DNA of 64,000 nucleotides from Candidatus Obscuribacterales bacterium (GCA_019747875.1 JAIEQI010000001.1:1-64000), one strand, 5' to 3'; shown: positions 43,120 through 51,478, counted from the stretch's first letter. Translations and numbers: made by a program. The notes: generated by a model from the letters alone, not told the origin.

Positions 43120-43275
43120 ATGCGTCAAGCGCAGGAAGATTTTCGGCAGGAGACCACGTCGCCAGAGAATGACTATTCAGGCAATTCTCCATTTGGTGCT
43201 CCGACTGAATCGCGCTTTGGCAATCCTGGCGTGCTTTACCAGGAGGGACTTCAAGCAGGTCTTTTCCGGGGCTGA
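43120..43275 (+). CDS. 5' portion of the Pro/charge-rich gene, ended by an in-frame TGA
   Basis: The ATG at 43120 has an ideal ribosome binding site (GAGGG, 8 bases upstream) and opens 51 codons of polar, protein-like text ending QAGLFRG before TGA at 43273-43275. The same frame then continues uninterrupted from 43276 to 44826, with a natural Pro-rich linker (QPSDENSPVPDLQ) at the junction. It is either the true N-terminus of the next gene split by a nonsense mutation or recoded stop, or a short leader ORF. Confidence 0.5.
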   Translation: MRQAQEDFRQETTSPENDYSGNSPFGAPTESRFGNPGVLYQEGLQAGLFRG

Positions 43276-43347
43276 GGAACCCAACCTTGCTTTCCAGGTG
43301 GAGAGCGACCAAAACTCTATCCTCAACCAAGTGATGAAAACTCCCCG

Positions 43348-44826
43348 GTGCCCGACCTCCAGATCGAAACTGGCGGCGGAGTGATTAACCCGGAAGATAA
43401 TAAATGGGGACAAGATAAGCAAAAGTACCAGGAGGCGATCGGTGGAGCTGCCTTCAGCTTCGCCAATGTAGCACCTGAGAAAAATCGCGCGGCAGCCCCT
43501 GTGGAAGAAGTTACGAGCCAAGACAAAGGCAGTGTCGAACTTGATGATCCATATTCCTTCCATCAAGGCGACCGCAAAAGCAGAGCGGACGATCCCTATT
43601 CCTTCCACCAGGGAGGAGCAGCGGATAAGGCAGCGAATCCAGATTTCGCCGAAAAAACACCAGACCAGCAATACCAGGACATTCTGAATCAAGCAGCACA
43701 AAAAGGGTTGCCAGTCGTGGTTGTATTTGGCTCGCAGTCAGCTAAAGATACTGAAAAACAAGCAACGCAAACTCTGAAATCGAACATGAAAGAAGGCGAG
43801 GCTTTGTATCTCTATGTAGATACCGACAAGCTTGATCCAAATTCAGATCTCGGCAAAGTGGCAAGAAGAAATGCAGGAGCTGGGCAGGGACTTGGCGAGT
43901 CTGGGAAATCGGACCTCGCATTTACTGGCATATACACGGTCGAGAAGAAAGCTGATGGATCTTTAGGATTAGGTAAATCAACTGCAACCTTCTGGGGCGG
44001 ACGTGAAGAAATTTCCGCAATAATGCGCGAACAAATGCGATATGCCAAAGCTGCGACATTGAATCTCGGTGGCGAAACAAAACCGGACACAAAGCCGAAC
44101 CCTCAACCGTCCGATCGACAGGAAGAGAAAAACCGACCACTGCCAGAGCCAAAGGACAAGACGGAACCGCCGCCGCCTCCTCCGCCACCAGATAAAGATC
44201 CATCGCTCAAACCGGATGGCACACCGCCGGATCAAAGAAACGACACCGATCAAAATAAAGACACAGACAGAAAAGAAGCAGAGGAACGAAAACGCAAGGA
44301 CGAAGAAGCTAAAGAGGATGAAGCAAAGAAACTAAAGCTCAAGAAAGAGCGCGAGAAGGCTTTGCAAGAAGCCGGCGGAAAGAACTACCCGATTGACGAG
44401 TACGCAACCGGTTGGGGCCGTTTTTTGGAACGCAATGAAATGGAAGCAGGTCCACTGCGAGATACTCTCGATGAGTTCGGCAAGGAAATGATTACCGGCG
44501 AGTTTGACGGAAAGAAACTTGCAGACATGATGAGTAAAATCCGTCCAAGCGATCAGACCGCAATTGCGGACGCACTCAGCCGTGCTAACAAGGAACTCGA
44601 GACAAGCGGAATTAAACTCAACGTTGAACTCGATGCAAACAAGAAAGTTTCAGCGGTTGAGCTAACAGAATTGGCTAAGGCTGGAGCAGCACGAGTAAGT
44701 GTCAGAGCTACTGCCAGTGGCAAAATTGAAAGCGGCATTCTCTCAGGCACCAGTTTAAAGGAACTGGCATTGGCTGACGCCTCGATAAGGCTAGCAAAGA
44801 AAGCCGAACCGGCGGCATGTCCGTGA
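43348..44826 (+). CDS. Pro/Lys/Glu-rich protein with possible thioredoxin-like region
   Basis: This 492-residue frame has only GTG starts (43348, 43381) and neither has a ribosome binding site, while the same frame is open back to 43276 and has a strong start at 43120 before a TGA. The N-terminus carries a duplicated DDPYSFHQG motif. Residues about 105-230 (KGLPVVVVFGSQSAKDT, EGEALYLYVDTD, TGIYTV) read like a thioredoxin-like fold without a CxxC pair. A poly-proline run (EPPPPPPPPDKD) then leads to a highly charged Lys/Glu/Asp segment (about 240-340) and a helical C-terminal domain. There is no signal peptide. Function unknown. Confidence 0.7.
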   Translation: MPDLQIETGGGVINPEDNKWGQDKQKYQEAIGGAAFSFANVAPEKNRAAAPVEEVTSQDKGSVELDDPYSFHQGDRKSRADDPYSFHQGGAADKAANPDFAEKTPDQQYQDILNQAAQKGLPVVVVFGSQSAKDTEKQATQTLKSNMKEGEALYLYVDTDKLDPNSDLGKVARRNAGAGQGLGESGKSDLAFTGIYTVEKKADGSLGLGKSTATFWGGREEISAIMREQMRYAKAATLNLGGETKPDTKPNPQPSDRQEEKNRPLPEPKDKTEPPPPPPPPDKDPSLKPDGTPPDQRNDTDQNKDTDRKEAEERKRKDEEAKEDEAKKLKLKKEREKALQEAGGKNYPIDEYATGWGRFLERNEMEAGPLRDTLDEFGKEMITGEFDGKKLADMMSKIRPSDQTAIADALSRANKELETSGIKLNVELDANKKVSAVELTELAKAGAARVSVRATASGKIESGILSGTSLKELALADASIRLAKKAEPAACP

Positions 44827-44933
44827 AACGGCTAATGATTGGAACCGTGAGTTCCAAACAAATTCAAAACAAAACTACTCGGGCAACTAACACATGTCGC
44901 CTGTTTCGAATGAACATATAGCAGCTCACGTTA

Positions 44934-44961
44934 TTGACACATTGAGCGTCCTTGTTAGAAT
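44934..44961 (+). promoter_or_regulatory. Sigma70-type promoter
   Basis: TTGACA (44934-44939, perfect -35) and TAGAAT (44956-44961, five of six for -10) are separated by 16 bases. Transcription would begin near 44968 and run through the leader region, the two small coupled ORFs and the hairpin at 45695. It is the best promoter-like match I found in the window. Confidence 0.6.
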
Positions 44962-44995
44962 AGAGAGAGAACTGAATTCTTTGAGGTGTTTTAAC

Positions 44996-45019
44996 ATGTG
45001 GAACGGTTTCCATAGCTAG
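44996..45019 (+). CDS. Seven-residue leader ORF (MWNGFHS)
   Basis: ATG at 44996 is preceded by GAGGTG 7 bases upstream and follows the promoter at 44934 by about 35 bases, a usual translation start. It encodes MWNGFHS and stops at TAG. A single Trp codon is not enough to suggest classical attenuation. It may be a regulatory leader peptide or a chance ORF. Confidence 0.35.
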   Translation: MWNGFHS

Positions 45020-45352
45020 TCGGATTGCTGATTGCTGGGCTTTGCCGCAATCTCACCCTGTGCGATTTGGGACCAACCTTGGTTAACATTGTTGACCATT
45101 GAGATTTCTGTCGTGTAATTACAGCTCTGATTTGTTCATCAACTCCGTTTTACACACAACAGCTCTGTCATCTATTTCGTTTGGCATCGAAACTAGGGGC
45201 AAACTCCTTGGTTGCATCAGCAGGAATGATTTGTAAGGCAAGCTAACACTACTCGTGCAGCCGAATCAGACTGCATTACAGCGGCTCTTGATGAGGAGCT
45301 GCGGACTCTTCTTGCACAGTATCAAGGCCTTTTAGATCTAAACGCAGTAGCA
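45020..45352. other. Non-coding leader with imperfect tandem repeat
   Basis: This transcribed-looking stretch has no convincing ORF. It contains a direct repeat: ACAGCTCTG at 45121 and again at about 45160, each followed by TCATC and then TCGTTT or CCGTTT-type text, a unit of about 39 bases. The 3' part from 45230 is stop-free in the frame of the following small ORF. It could be a structured 5' leader or a small RNA; no known RNA family was recognised. Confidence 0.4.
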
Positions 45353-45502
45353 ATGCTGTGCAGAATCGCACGCGCAAAACTACGCGAATACATCACACAA
45401 ATCACTACCGCGCAATGCTGCGCGCAGGAATCCCGCTGCCCACCAACGGGAGAGCTTTGTGCCGACACAAAATCTATTAACAAAAGAGAGGTAAAAGTAT
45501 GA
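45353..45502 (+). CDS. Small Cys-rich ORF, coupled by ATGA overlap to the next ORF
   Basis: The frame is free of stops from 45230 to the TGA at 45500-45502 (90 codons), but the first standard start is ATG 45353, giving 49 residues and no clear ribosome binding site. Upstream text such as LDEELRTLLAQYQGLLDLNA looks like real helix, so a non-canonical start or frameshift from the ATG at 45226 is possible. The C-terminal half has several cysteines (QCCAQESRCPPTGELCAD). Its TGA overlaps the ATG of the next ORF by the classical ATGA arrangement. Confidence 0.35.
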   Translation: MLCRIARAKLREYITQITTAQCCAQESRCPPTGELCADTKSINKREVKV

Positions 45503-45681
45503 GTTATCTATTTAAAAAGCGTTCTCGAATAAAGAAGAAAACCGCAAGTCCAACGGAAAATAAATCGACCTTGAAATCAAATGCACCAATATTTGATTCT
45601 CAAAACAAGCAAAAGCAAACTCAGAACTCTTTCCAAAACACAAAACAGCTCAGAAGAGTGCAGTTGCGCGGCTGGAAGTGA
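45499..45681 (+). CDS. Small basic protein, unknown function
   Basis: This 60-residue protein has 14 Lys plus Arg in a Gln/Asn/Ser-rich chain (KKRSRIKKKTA at the N-terminus, LRRVQLRGWK at the end) and no hydrophobic helix, suggesting nucleic-acid binding or intrinsic disorder. GAGAGG lies about 7 bases before the ATG. The start overlaps the stop of the upstream small ORF (ATGA). It is followed by an 18-bp hairpin and then the convergent ung gene. It is unlike any family I recognise. Confidence 0.55.
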   Translation: MSYLFKKRSRIKKKTASPTENKSTLKSNAPIFDSQNKQKQTQNSFQNTKQLRRVQLRGWK

Positions 45682-45694
45682 GTCAACGGCACCG

Positions 45695-45736
45695 TTCGAT
45701 CAGGTTCAACTCGACCAGCGGGTTGAACCTGTCGAA
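45695..45736. terminator. 18-bp stem-loop between convergent genes
   Basis: TTCGATCAGGTTCAACTCG pairs with CGGGTTGAACCTGTCGAA around a 5-base loop (ACCAG), with one bulged T and one T-G pair. It lies 14 bases after the small basic ORF and 35 bases before the stop of ung on the other strand. It has no T-tract, but such long stems between convergent genes usually stop or insulate transcription in both directions. Confidence 0.6.
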
Positions 45737-45770
45737 TGAATCATTCCAAAATTGAATACAAAAAGAGTGG

Positions 45771-46481
45771 CTAACTATCTAAATCAGCAAGTTGCCATTC
45801 GATTGGCGTACTCGCACACTCTATCAAGGCCTCATTGATCCTCGAGAATGGCTTAGAGCCAGAAAATTTCTTAAAGGACAACGGCGACGGATGTGCGCAC
45901 CTAATTACTTTATGCCTGGACTCATCAATTAGTTTTGTTTTCTTCTGTGCATAATTACCCCAGAGAACGAAAACCACCGGTTGATGCCTGTCATTTAGGG
46001 CTTTTATGATCGCGTCGGTAAATTCCTCCCACCCCTTTCCAGCGTGTGAGTTCGCTTCGCCCTCTCGCACTGTTAGAACAGCATTCAACATCAGAATGCC
46101 CTGCTTAGCCCATGGCTCCAGATAACCATGATTCGGGATACTGCAGCCGAGATCCTCTTTCAATTCTTTGAACATATTTCTGAGCGATGCCGGATGTTTT
46201 ACACCGGCTTTCACGGAAAAACACAATCCATGCGCATGTCCAGGAGTAGGGTACGGGTCTTGTCCGAGTAAGAGCACACGAACCTTTTCAAAAGGAGTCA
46301 ATTGCAGTGCGGTGAATATCTCATTTTCAGGAGGGAAAATTGTGTGATTCCGACGCTCTTCTCCAAGAAATTCCGTTAGCTGTTTAAAATAAGGTTTCTC
46401 GAATTCCTCTTTCAACACCACATACCAAGCGGCCGGCACTTGAGGCAACGATCTAGACTCTGACATTTGCATGTCTGACAC
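45771..46481 (-). CDS. ung: Uracil-DNA glycosylase
   Basis: This base-excision repair enzyme removes uracil from DNA. At 236 residues it is full length. The catalytic loop is GQDPYPTPGHAHGLCFSV (73-90) with the water-activating Asp75, and the second motif is HPSPLS with His197; LNAVLTVREGEANSH is also typical. The loop reads PYP where the family often has PYH. The GTG start at 46481 overlaps the TAG of the upstream trhO gene by one base (TAGTG), so the two are translationally coupled. In-frame ATGs at 46472 and 46466 are alternatives. Confidence 0.95.
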   Translation of the reverse strand: MSDMQMSESRSLPQVPAAWYVVLKEEFEKPYFKQLTEFLGEERRNHTIFPPENEIFTALQLTPFEKVRVLLLGQDPYPTPGHAHGLCFSVKAGVKHPASLRNMFKELKEDLGCSIPNHGYLEPWAKQGILMLNAVLTVREGEANSHAGKGWEEFTDAIIKALNDRHQPVVFVLWGNYAQKKTKLIDESRHKVIRCAHPSPLSFKKFSGSKPFSRINEALIECASTPIEWQLADLDS

Positions 46482-47251
46482 TATTCCTTGGGTCTGATTT
46501 TGCTGGTTGGCTGAAGTGCTGGGTCAAGCGCATAGCGATCATCAAAGACGAAACATTCGCCTTGCCAGTGTTCGCCCCCAACTTCCTCAAAGTAGCGAAG
46601 GATCCCACCATCCAATTGAAACACTTTAGGCAGCCCAAGATTTTCCATGAACAGCACTGCCTTTTCGCAACGGACACCACCAGTACAAAAGGAGACAACA
46701 GTCTTATCCGCAAGTGAGATACTTTGATTGAATTTCTCAAATTCCGAGGGAAACTCACTAAACATGCCTATCTCAAGAGACTTCGCATTTTCGAATGTTC
46801 CAAGATCTACTTCAAACTGGTTGCGTGTATCTAGCAGAACAACCTCACGCCCGTCGTCGTCATACCCACGATCAAGCCATACCTTCAACGTCTTCGCACT
46901 GACGGCGGGAGCACGTTTCTGCGAAGGACAGGGCGTTTCAGAATGACGCATCGTGATTATTTCTTTTGCTAAACGCACAACCATTTTTCGAAAAGGCTGG
47001 CTTTCAGAGAAGCTTTCCTTAATCTCCAGCTCGTCGAAACTTCCACCGAACAGAGGGTCTTTCCGCAAATACTGCACAAAGGAGTCGATCGCAGCACGGG
47101 AGCCAGCAAGGAAAAGGTTGATTCCCTCAGGTGCCAGAATAATGGTCCCCCGCAATTCTAATGACTGACAGCGCTCCTTGAGAGGCTCACGCCAAAGCTC
47201 CGGCTCAGACACCGGAACGAACTTGTAACAAGCTATGTTTACTATTGACAT
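46481..47251 (-). CDS. trhO: tRNA uridine(34) hydroxylase (rhodanese family)
   Basis: TrhO (formerly YceA) hydroxylates U34 of certain tRNAs to 5-hydroxyuridine, a step toward cmo5U or mo5U. The 256 residues hold an N-terminal ferredoxin-like domain (about 1-105, with the RGTIILAPEGINLFLAG segment) and a rhodanese domain (about 118-245). The active-site loop is FCTGGVRCEKA with Cys189 and a second Cys195, as in this family. The ATG follows GGGG. It is the first gene of a two-gene unit with ung; TATAAT lies just 9 bases before the start, which hints at a very short leader. Confidence 0.92.
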   Translation of the reverse strand: MSIVNIACYKFVPVSEPELWREPLKERCQSLELRGTIILAPEGINLFLAGSRAAIDSFVQYLRKDPLFGGSFDELEIKESFSESQPFRKMVVRLAKEIITMRHSETPCPSQKRAPAVSAKTLKVWLDRGYDDDGREVVLLDTRNQFEVDLGTFENAKSLEIGMFSEFPSEFEKFNQSISLADKTVVSFCTGGVRCEKAVLFMENLGLPKVFQLDGGILRYFEEVGGEHWQGECFVFDDRYALDPALQPTSKIRPKE

Positions 47252-47380
47252 TGCCCCATTATACAGGCCAGGAAACGAACGGCAGCAATCCAGAGCAGAA
47301 ATGCAAAGTTTTTTACAGAGTAAAATAACTCAGAGGCTGGCTTTAAGCAGAGTCTTGACTAGAGAATCCGGAATAAGATC

Positions 47381-48304
47381 ATGAAAATCTTTCTTACTGG
47401 CGGCAACGGTGACTTAGGGCAAATGCTCTGCACATCACTAATTGGCATGGGGCACACACCAGTTATTTTTGACATAGCAGTGCCTCAACACCCTCCCAAC
47501 AGGACGGACAGACCTGGAATTCCAGGTATACCCGTTGCTGAATTCATAGAGGGATCCATCCTCAATCGGGAGCAACTTCGGGCGGCACTAAAAGACATCG
47601 ACATCGTAGTACACATCGCGGCCTGGCACGGCATCCATGAATTTCGCAAAGAGAAAACTGTTTACGATTTCTGGGATTTAAATGTTGGCGGCACCTTTAA
47701 CGTATTTCAATGCGCTATTGAAAATGACATCAAAGACATAATCTTCATCTCAAGCACAAGCATCGACGAACGTTATGGAGTATACGGCCATAGCAAAATA
47801 CTTGGCGAAGAAGTCGCATCGGCATACGCACACCGGCATGGAATGAACGTAATTACACTGCGCCCACGCGCATTCATTCCACCTTGGAATAAATCCGTAT
47901 ATTCCAATTTCATAGAATGGTGTGAATGGTTTTCAAAAGGCGCCGTACACATTTCAGACGTTTCTCAAGCCGTACTTAAGAGCGTGGACTTACTTGCCTC
48001 GAAGAATCATGACCTTCAAAATGCGCCCGCGTTTCTAACCGTGGACGGAGCATACCAATATTCAGATGAAGATTTGAAAAACTGGGATGTCGACGGACCG
48101 GGCAGCACATTCAAGCGACACTATGCTCAATTTTATGATTTAGCAGTAGGCTTAGGCTTGAACACGACTTTAAAGCCAAAGAAGCTGGACATCACAGAGA
48201 CGCAGCGTTTACTGAATTACAAACCGCTCTACAGCATGAAAACAATGCTGCTTGAGCTAAAGAAGTATGGTCCGGCCGGCCCCTATCAAGACAGACCCCT
48301 CTAA
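47381..48304 (+). CDS. NAD-dependent epimerase/dehydratase (extended SDR)
   Basis: This 307-residue cytoplasmic protein has the nucleotide-binding motif TGGNGDLG (6-13) and the catalytic pair Tyr135-x-x-x-Lys139 in YGVYGHSKILGEE with Ser125 in ISSTS. It reads like an extended SDR of the GalE or UDP-sugar epimerase group. The later TLRPRAFIPP segment fits sugar-nucleotide enzymes. The C-terminal region includes LLNYKPLYSMKTMLLELKKY. The substrate is undetermined. It stands alone, convergent with a small secreted protein gene after 7 bases. Confidence 0.9.
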   Translation: MKIFLTGGNGDLGQMLCTSLIGMGHTPVIFDIAVPQHPPNRTDRPGIPGIPVAEFIEGSILNREQLRAALKDIDIVVHIAAWHGIHEFRKEKTVYDFWDLNVGGTFNVFQCAIENDIKDIIFISSTSIDERYGVYGHSKILGEEVASAYAHRHGMNVITLRPRAFIPPWNKSVYSNFIEWCEWFSKGAVHISDVSQAVLKSVDLLASKNHDLQNAPAFLTVDGAYQYSDEDLKNWDVDGPGSTFKRHYAQFYDLAVGLGLNTTLKPKKLDITETQRLLNYKPLYSMKTMLLELKKYGPAGPYQDRPL

Positions 48305-48311
48305 AGTCATC

Positions 48312-48782
48312 TCACGGGTTTTTAGTGCTCTTTCTTTTAGTCTCTTTGCCCTGGTCACATTCAGATGGAAGCACAATAACCCGTCGTGGTAATTTAGACT
48401 TGCTTTGTGATGCTAGCGGTTGAACCTTGCTATTGCTCTGGCGTTGCGAGTTAGAGTCCTCGCGAGGTTTTTGAAACGCCTCCTTAGCGGTGAATCCCTT
48501 GCGAGTAGCCCCATACAACCCTCCGCCAACATCAATAAGATAACTACCGGATTCGAACATGACGTGATCGTTGTTCAGGTCTTTCATTATTCTCAAATCC
48601 AGAGGAGAAAGCTCCTCGATCCAAGAGGCTTTTGCTTTGCTGCCAGAGACCTCTTGCTTTTTAGCTTCTTTATTAGCCATGGCAATCGGCGAATTGAACG
48701 CAAAAAAACTGCAAACAAAAACCCAACCTGCGACTACAGAAAAAACTTGCATGTGGGACATTCTCATCATCAGATTCCCCAT
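48312..48782 (-). CDS. Small secreted hypothetical protein
   Basis: This 156-residue protein has a hydrophobic signal segment (about 13-37, ending near AMA). A short globular part (about 50-100) contains SPLDLRIMKDLNNDHV and DVGGGLYGATRKG. The C-terminal 50 residues are Ser/Gln/Lys-rich and look disordered. AAGGAGG lies 10 bases before the ATG. No family is recognised. It shares a 7-base 3' gap with the convergent SDR gene. Confidence 0.75.
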   Translation of the reverse strand: MGNLMMRMSHMQVFSVVAGWVFVCSFFAFNSPIAMANKEAKKQEVSGSKAKASWIEELSPLDLRIMKDLNNDHVMFESGSYLIDVGGGLYGATRKGFTAKEAFQKPREDSNSQRQSNSKVQPLASQSKSKLPRRVIVLPSECDQGKETKRKSTKNP

Positions 48783-48970
48783 GTACGATGATCCTCCTTA
48801 ACCTATAACATAAACTGCCTGCCATTGCTGGGTTAGCCCCCTCGACACGTTCTGTCAGCACAAAAGTCTAAGCGCAGATCACAGCAAAGTCATCACCAGT
48901 ACTGCTCGATTACCAATAGAACAAATCGGGAACGACTTAACAACGGGATTCATGCGGAGACTAACTCGTT

Positions 48971-51088
48971 TTGGACAAACTGGAACCTGGTTCCATCTTT
49001 GAGAATCGTTTCGAAATTATTGATTTTCTGGGTGGCGGCGGCATGGGAGCCGTATACAAAGCGAAGCAGCTCGACGCCAATCGAATCGTAGCGCTTAAAC
49101 TCCTGCATCCAGCTCTTGTAGAAACAGAAGAATTTCGGAAACGTTTTCTTAGAGAGTGCAAGCTCCTTTCGCAACTTGCAAATGAACACATAATCACTTT
49201 CTATCATGCGGCCATTAGCGCCGAGCAGTATCCGTATGCTGTTTTTGAATACTTAGATGGAAAGACATTGCGTCAGCTACTGAGCGAAGAGAAGGAGCGC
49301 TTGAGCCTCTCTGCGAGTTTGGATATTCTTGTCCAAATTACCGAAGCGATGCAAGCGGCCCATGATTTGAACATCATCCACAGAGACTTAAAACCGGACA
49401 ACACTATGGTAGGTCAGAGTTCTGGATCACAGTGGGTTAAAGTCTTTGACTTCGGATTATCCAAGGACTCTATCACTGAAGAAAGTGAATCGCAGAAACT
49501 CACACTCACCGGTGACATCGTCGGTACAGCAGCTTACATGAGCCCCGAGCAGTGCAAAGGCGGGCGAGCCGATGAGAGATCCGATATTTATGCACTTGGT
49601 TGCATTGCTTACGAATGCCTATCGGGCAATCAATTGTTTGCAGAAACTACCCCAATGGCGGCTTTACAAAAGCACTTGAACGAAGACCCTAGCGAGGCAA
49701 TCAATGGTCTGCGCGAATTCTGTCCGCCGGCCTTAACGGATCTCATCACAGACATGCTTGCAAAATCACCAGAAAAGAGACCACGGACCATGACTATAGT
49801 CCGAGAATCTCTCATGACGGCAAAGTCCCAGCTACAGCAAGGTATTGCTTCCTCAAAGCGAAAGAGCAAAAGTCGAATACCCATTTACGTGGGAATTGGC
49901 GCGGTACTTGTAGGGCTATCTCTAGCAATATCCGCTGCTTTTATCGGCATGCAGAAAGAACAAGATACTCAAAAGGCGAAGGTTGAGAAAATTCAAAAAC
50001 GCAAAAGAGAGGAGGCGATCGAAAGGCGCAATCTGGTTCTCGGAGCAGACCTTCGTGACTCAGCGCATGAAGCGATAGATGCGGGAAATTATGCAGATGC
50101 AATCAAGTTGGCCGGAAGGTGCGCAAGCCTCAAAAATGACACCTGCGAATTCGTGCCAACCAGACTCAGCGCTCTTTTGATTCTGACGCAAGCGAGCTAT
50201 TTTTCTGCGCTTGCAGATCCAGATCCCCCCCTGGCACGAATGGGCGAAGTCTTGAAACAAGCAGAATTAAAAAAATGCCTATCTGCAAGTGAGCAATCGC
50301 ATTGGAAGCTTTCGTACCTATTGCTCGCGACAAATGTACATCAGACTAAAGGAAGACAACTACAAGCAATTACATGCACCAAGGAGTTTGAGAAATTCCA
50401 CGACAGCGTACCGGAAGAACAGCAAGAACGACTCCAATTTCTTCTAATGCTATTAAGTCGAGGCCATGCTTACCGAAATTCACAACAATTTGAGAAGGCA
50501 TACGAAACTGATCAAAGAGCTTTGGCGTATGCCAAACAAATGGAATCTGAAGGTGCGGATCATATTCACTCCATCTATCCGTCCTTATTGCTAGATATTG
50601 GCACCGTCAAAGAGAACCCAAAAACCGTCGCTAGATTGCAGAAGGAATATGCTCAGGTCTTCGAGGAGAGCTTCTCTACCAGAAATGCTGAGGGCATGAT
50701 GCGAGAAGTGCTGCAAGTACAAGACAACGTATTGAGCCATCCGGAATATGTGAATACCGCAGCGCCGATTATCATCAAAGCATGGAACGCAGCGGAAATG
50801 TTTCCCCAGGTTTCTACAAACTTACGCATAAGATCATTACAGCAGTTATTGCATCTTAGAGAGCGCGAAGCGACCAATAAGAAGCTGAACTCGAAAACTT
50901 TGCGCGAAATCGCCGAAAGTTACTTGAAGATATTGAAGGAGGCGACGAAACCGAGCCTGGCAAGTTCTTACTTTGGCGCAAGAAAAGAACTTGCGTTGGA
51001 ATTACAGGAACTCCTGTCGAAGGATGGTCAGACAAATCTTGCTTCCAAAATTAAAGCTGCATTTGAAAACTTCCATCTGGATGGATAA
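48971..51088 (+). CDS. Serine/threonine protein kinase with transmembrane and extracytoplasmic domain
   Basis: This 705-residue Hanks-type receptor kinase starts at TTG 48971. The kinase domain (about 13-285) has the Gly-rich loop FLGGGGMGAVYKA, Lys43 in ALKLL, Glu62 in the C helix, HRDLKPDN (137-144), DFG (160-162) and the APE-like MSPEQC. A basic juxtamembrane stretch (KRKSKSR) precedes one membrane helix (303-327). The outer part (about 330-705) is helical and partly TPR-like (IDAGNYADAIKLAGRCA). It would phosphorylate Ser/Thr on unknown targets in response to an external cue. Confidence 0.92.
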   Translation: MDKLEPGSIFENRFEIIDFLGGGGMGAVYKAKQLDANRIVALKLLHPALVETEEFRKRFLRECKLLSQLANEHIITFYHAAISAEQYPYAVFEYLDGKTLRQLLSEEKERLSLSASLDILVQITEAMQAAHDLNIIHRDLKPDNTMVGQSSGSQWVKVFDFGLSKDSITEESESQKLTLTGDIVGTAAYMSPEQCKGGRADERSDIYALGCIAYECLSGNQLFAETTPMAALQKHLNEDPSEAINGLREFCPPALTDLITDMLAKSPEKRPRTMTIVRESLMTAKSQLQQGIASSKRKSKSRIPIYVGIGAVLVGLSLAISAAFIGMQKEQDTQKAKVEKIQKRKREEAIERRNLVLGADLRDSAHEAIDAGNYADAIKLAGRCASLKNDTCEFVPTRLSALLILTQASYFSALADPDPPLARMGEVLKQAELKKCLSASEQSHWKLSYLLLATNVHQTKGRQLQAITCTKEFEKFHDSVPEEQQERLQFLLMLLSRGHAYRNSQQFEKAYETDQRALAYAKQMESEGADHIHSIYPSLLLDIGTVKENPKTVARLQKEYAQVFEESFSTRNAEGMMREVLQVQDNVLSHPEYVNTAAPIIIKAWNAAEMFPQVSTNLRIRSLQQLLHLREREATNKKLNSKTLREIAESYLKILKEATKPSLASSYFGARKELALELQELLSKDGQTNLASKIKAAFENFHLDG

Positions 51089-51258
51089 AGGAAATCGCTT
51101 TGCTTGAAATTAGGCTTCAAATCTTGCAGTGGTCTCGTAGCGGCAGATTGCATATATTCGCAGCATCCTAAAATTCTGCCAAAATCTAGCAAAAATACTA
51201 GAGCAATCCCCTCGCTCCGGCGCTAAACTGAAGTGTCTTCGGTTATGAAAAATGACAG

Positions 51259-51471
51259 ATGCTTGTTAAAGCAGCAAATCTAGAATTTGACGGAGAGGAG
51301 GCTGAGCTTGTCTTGGAACTTCTGGCTAAGGACAAGAAAAAGTTTTTGCTACCATCAATGATCATGGCACCAAAGTGGGGAGCGCCCACAGGTGCTACGG
51401 TGTTTGTAGAAACTTATAGCTATAACGAGAGCACTAAGATTCTAAAGGTCTTTGGCGACATAGCCTGGTAG
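51259..51471 (+). CDS. Small hypothetical protein
   Basis: This 70-residue protein opens with NLEFDGEEAELVLELLAKD and ends in a mixed strand region (GATVFVETYSYNESTKILKVFGDIAW). There is no signal peptide or cysteine. It lies between the kinase gene and the convergent amylase gene, with 7 bases to the latter. The ribosome binding site is weak, so it may be real or a chance ORF; its protein-like composition favours real. Confidence 0.5.
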   Translation: MLVKAANLEFDGEEAELVLELLAKDKKKFLLPSMIMAPKWGAPTGATVFVETYSYNESTKILKVFGDIAW

Positions 51472-51478
51472 GACAGAG

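Noticed and set aside
43177-43701. 174-codon minus-strand frame
   Set aside because: It is antisense to the Pro/charge-rich gene and has no ribosome binding site or domain.
47252-47272. Leaderless-transcript promoter for trhO
   Set aside because: TATAAT lies 9 bases before the start, but no -35 box at proper spacing was found, so only the short distance is noted.
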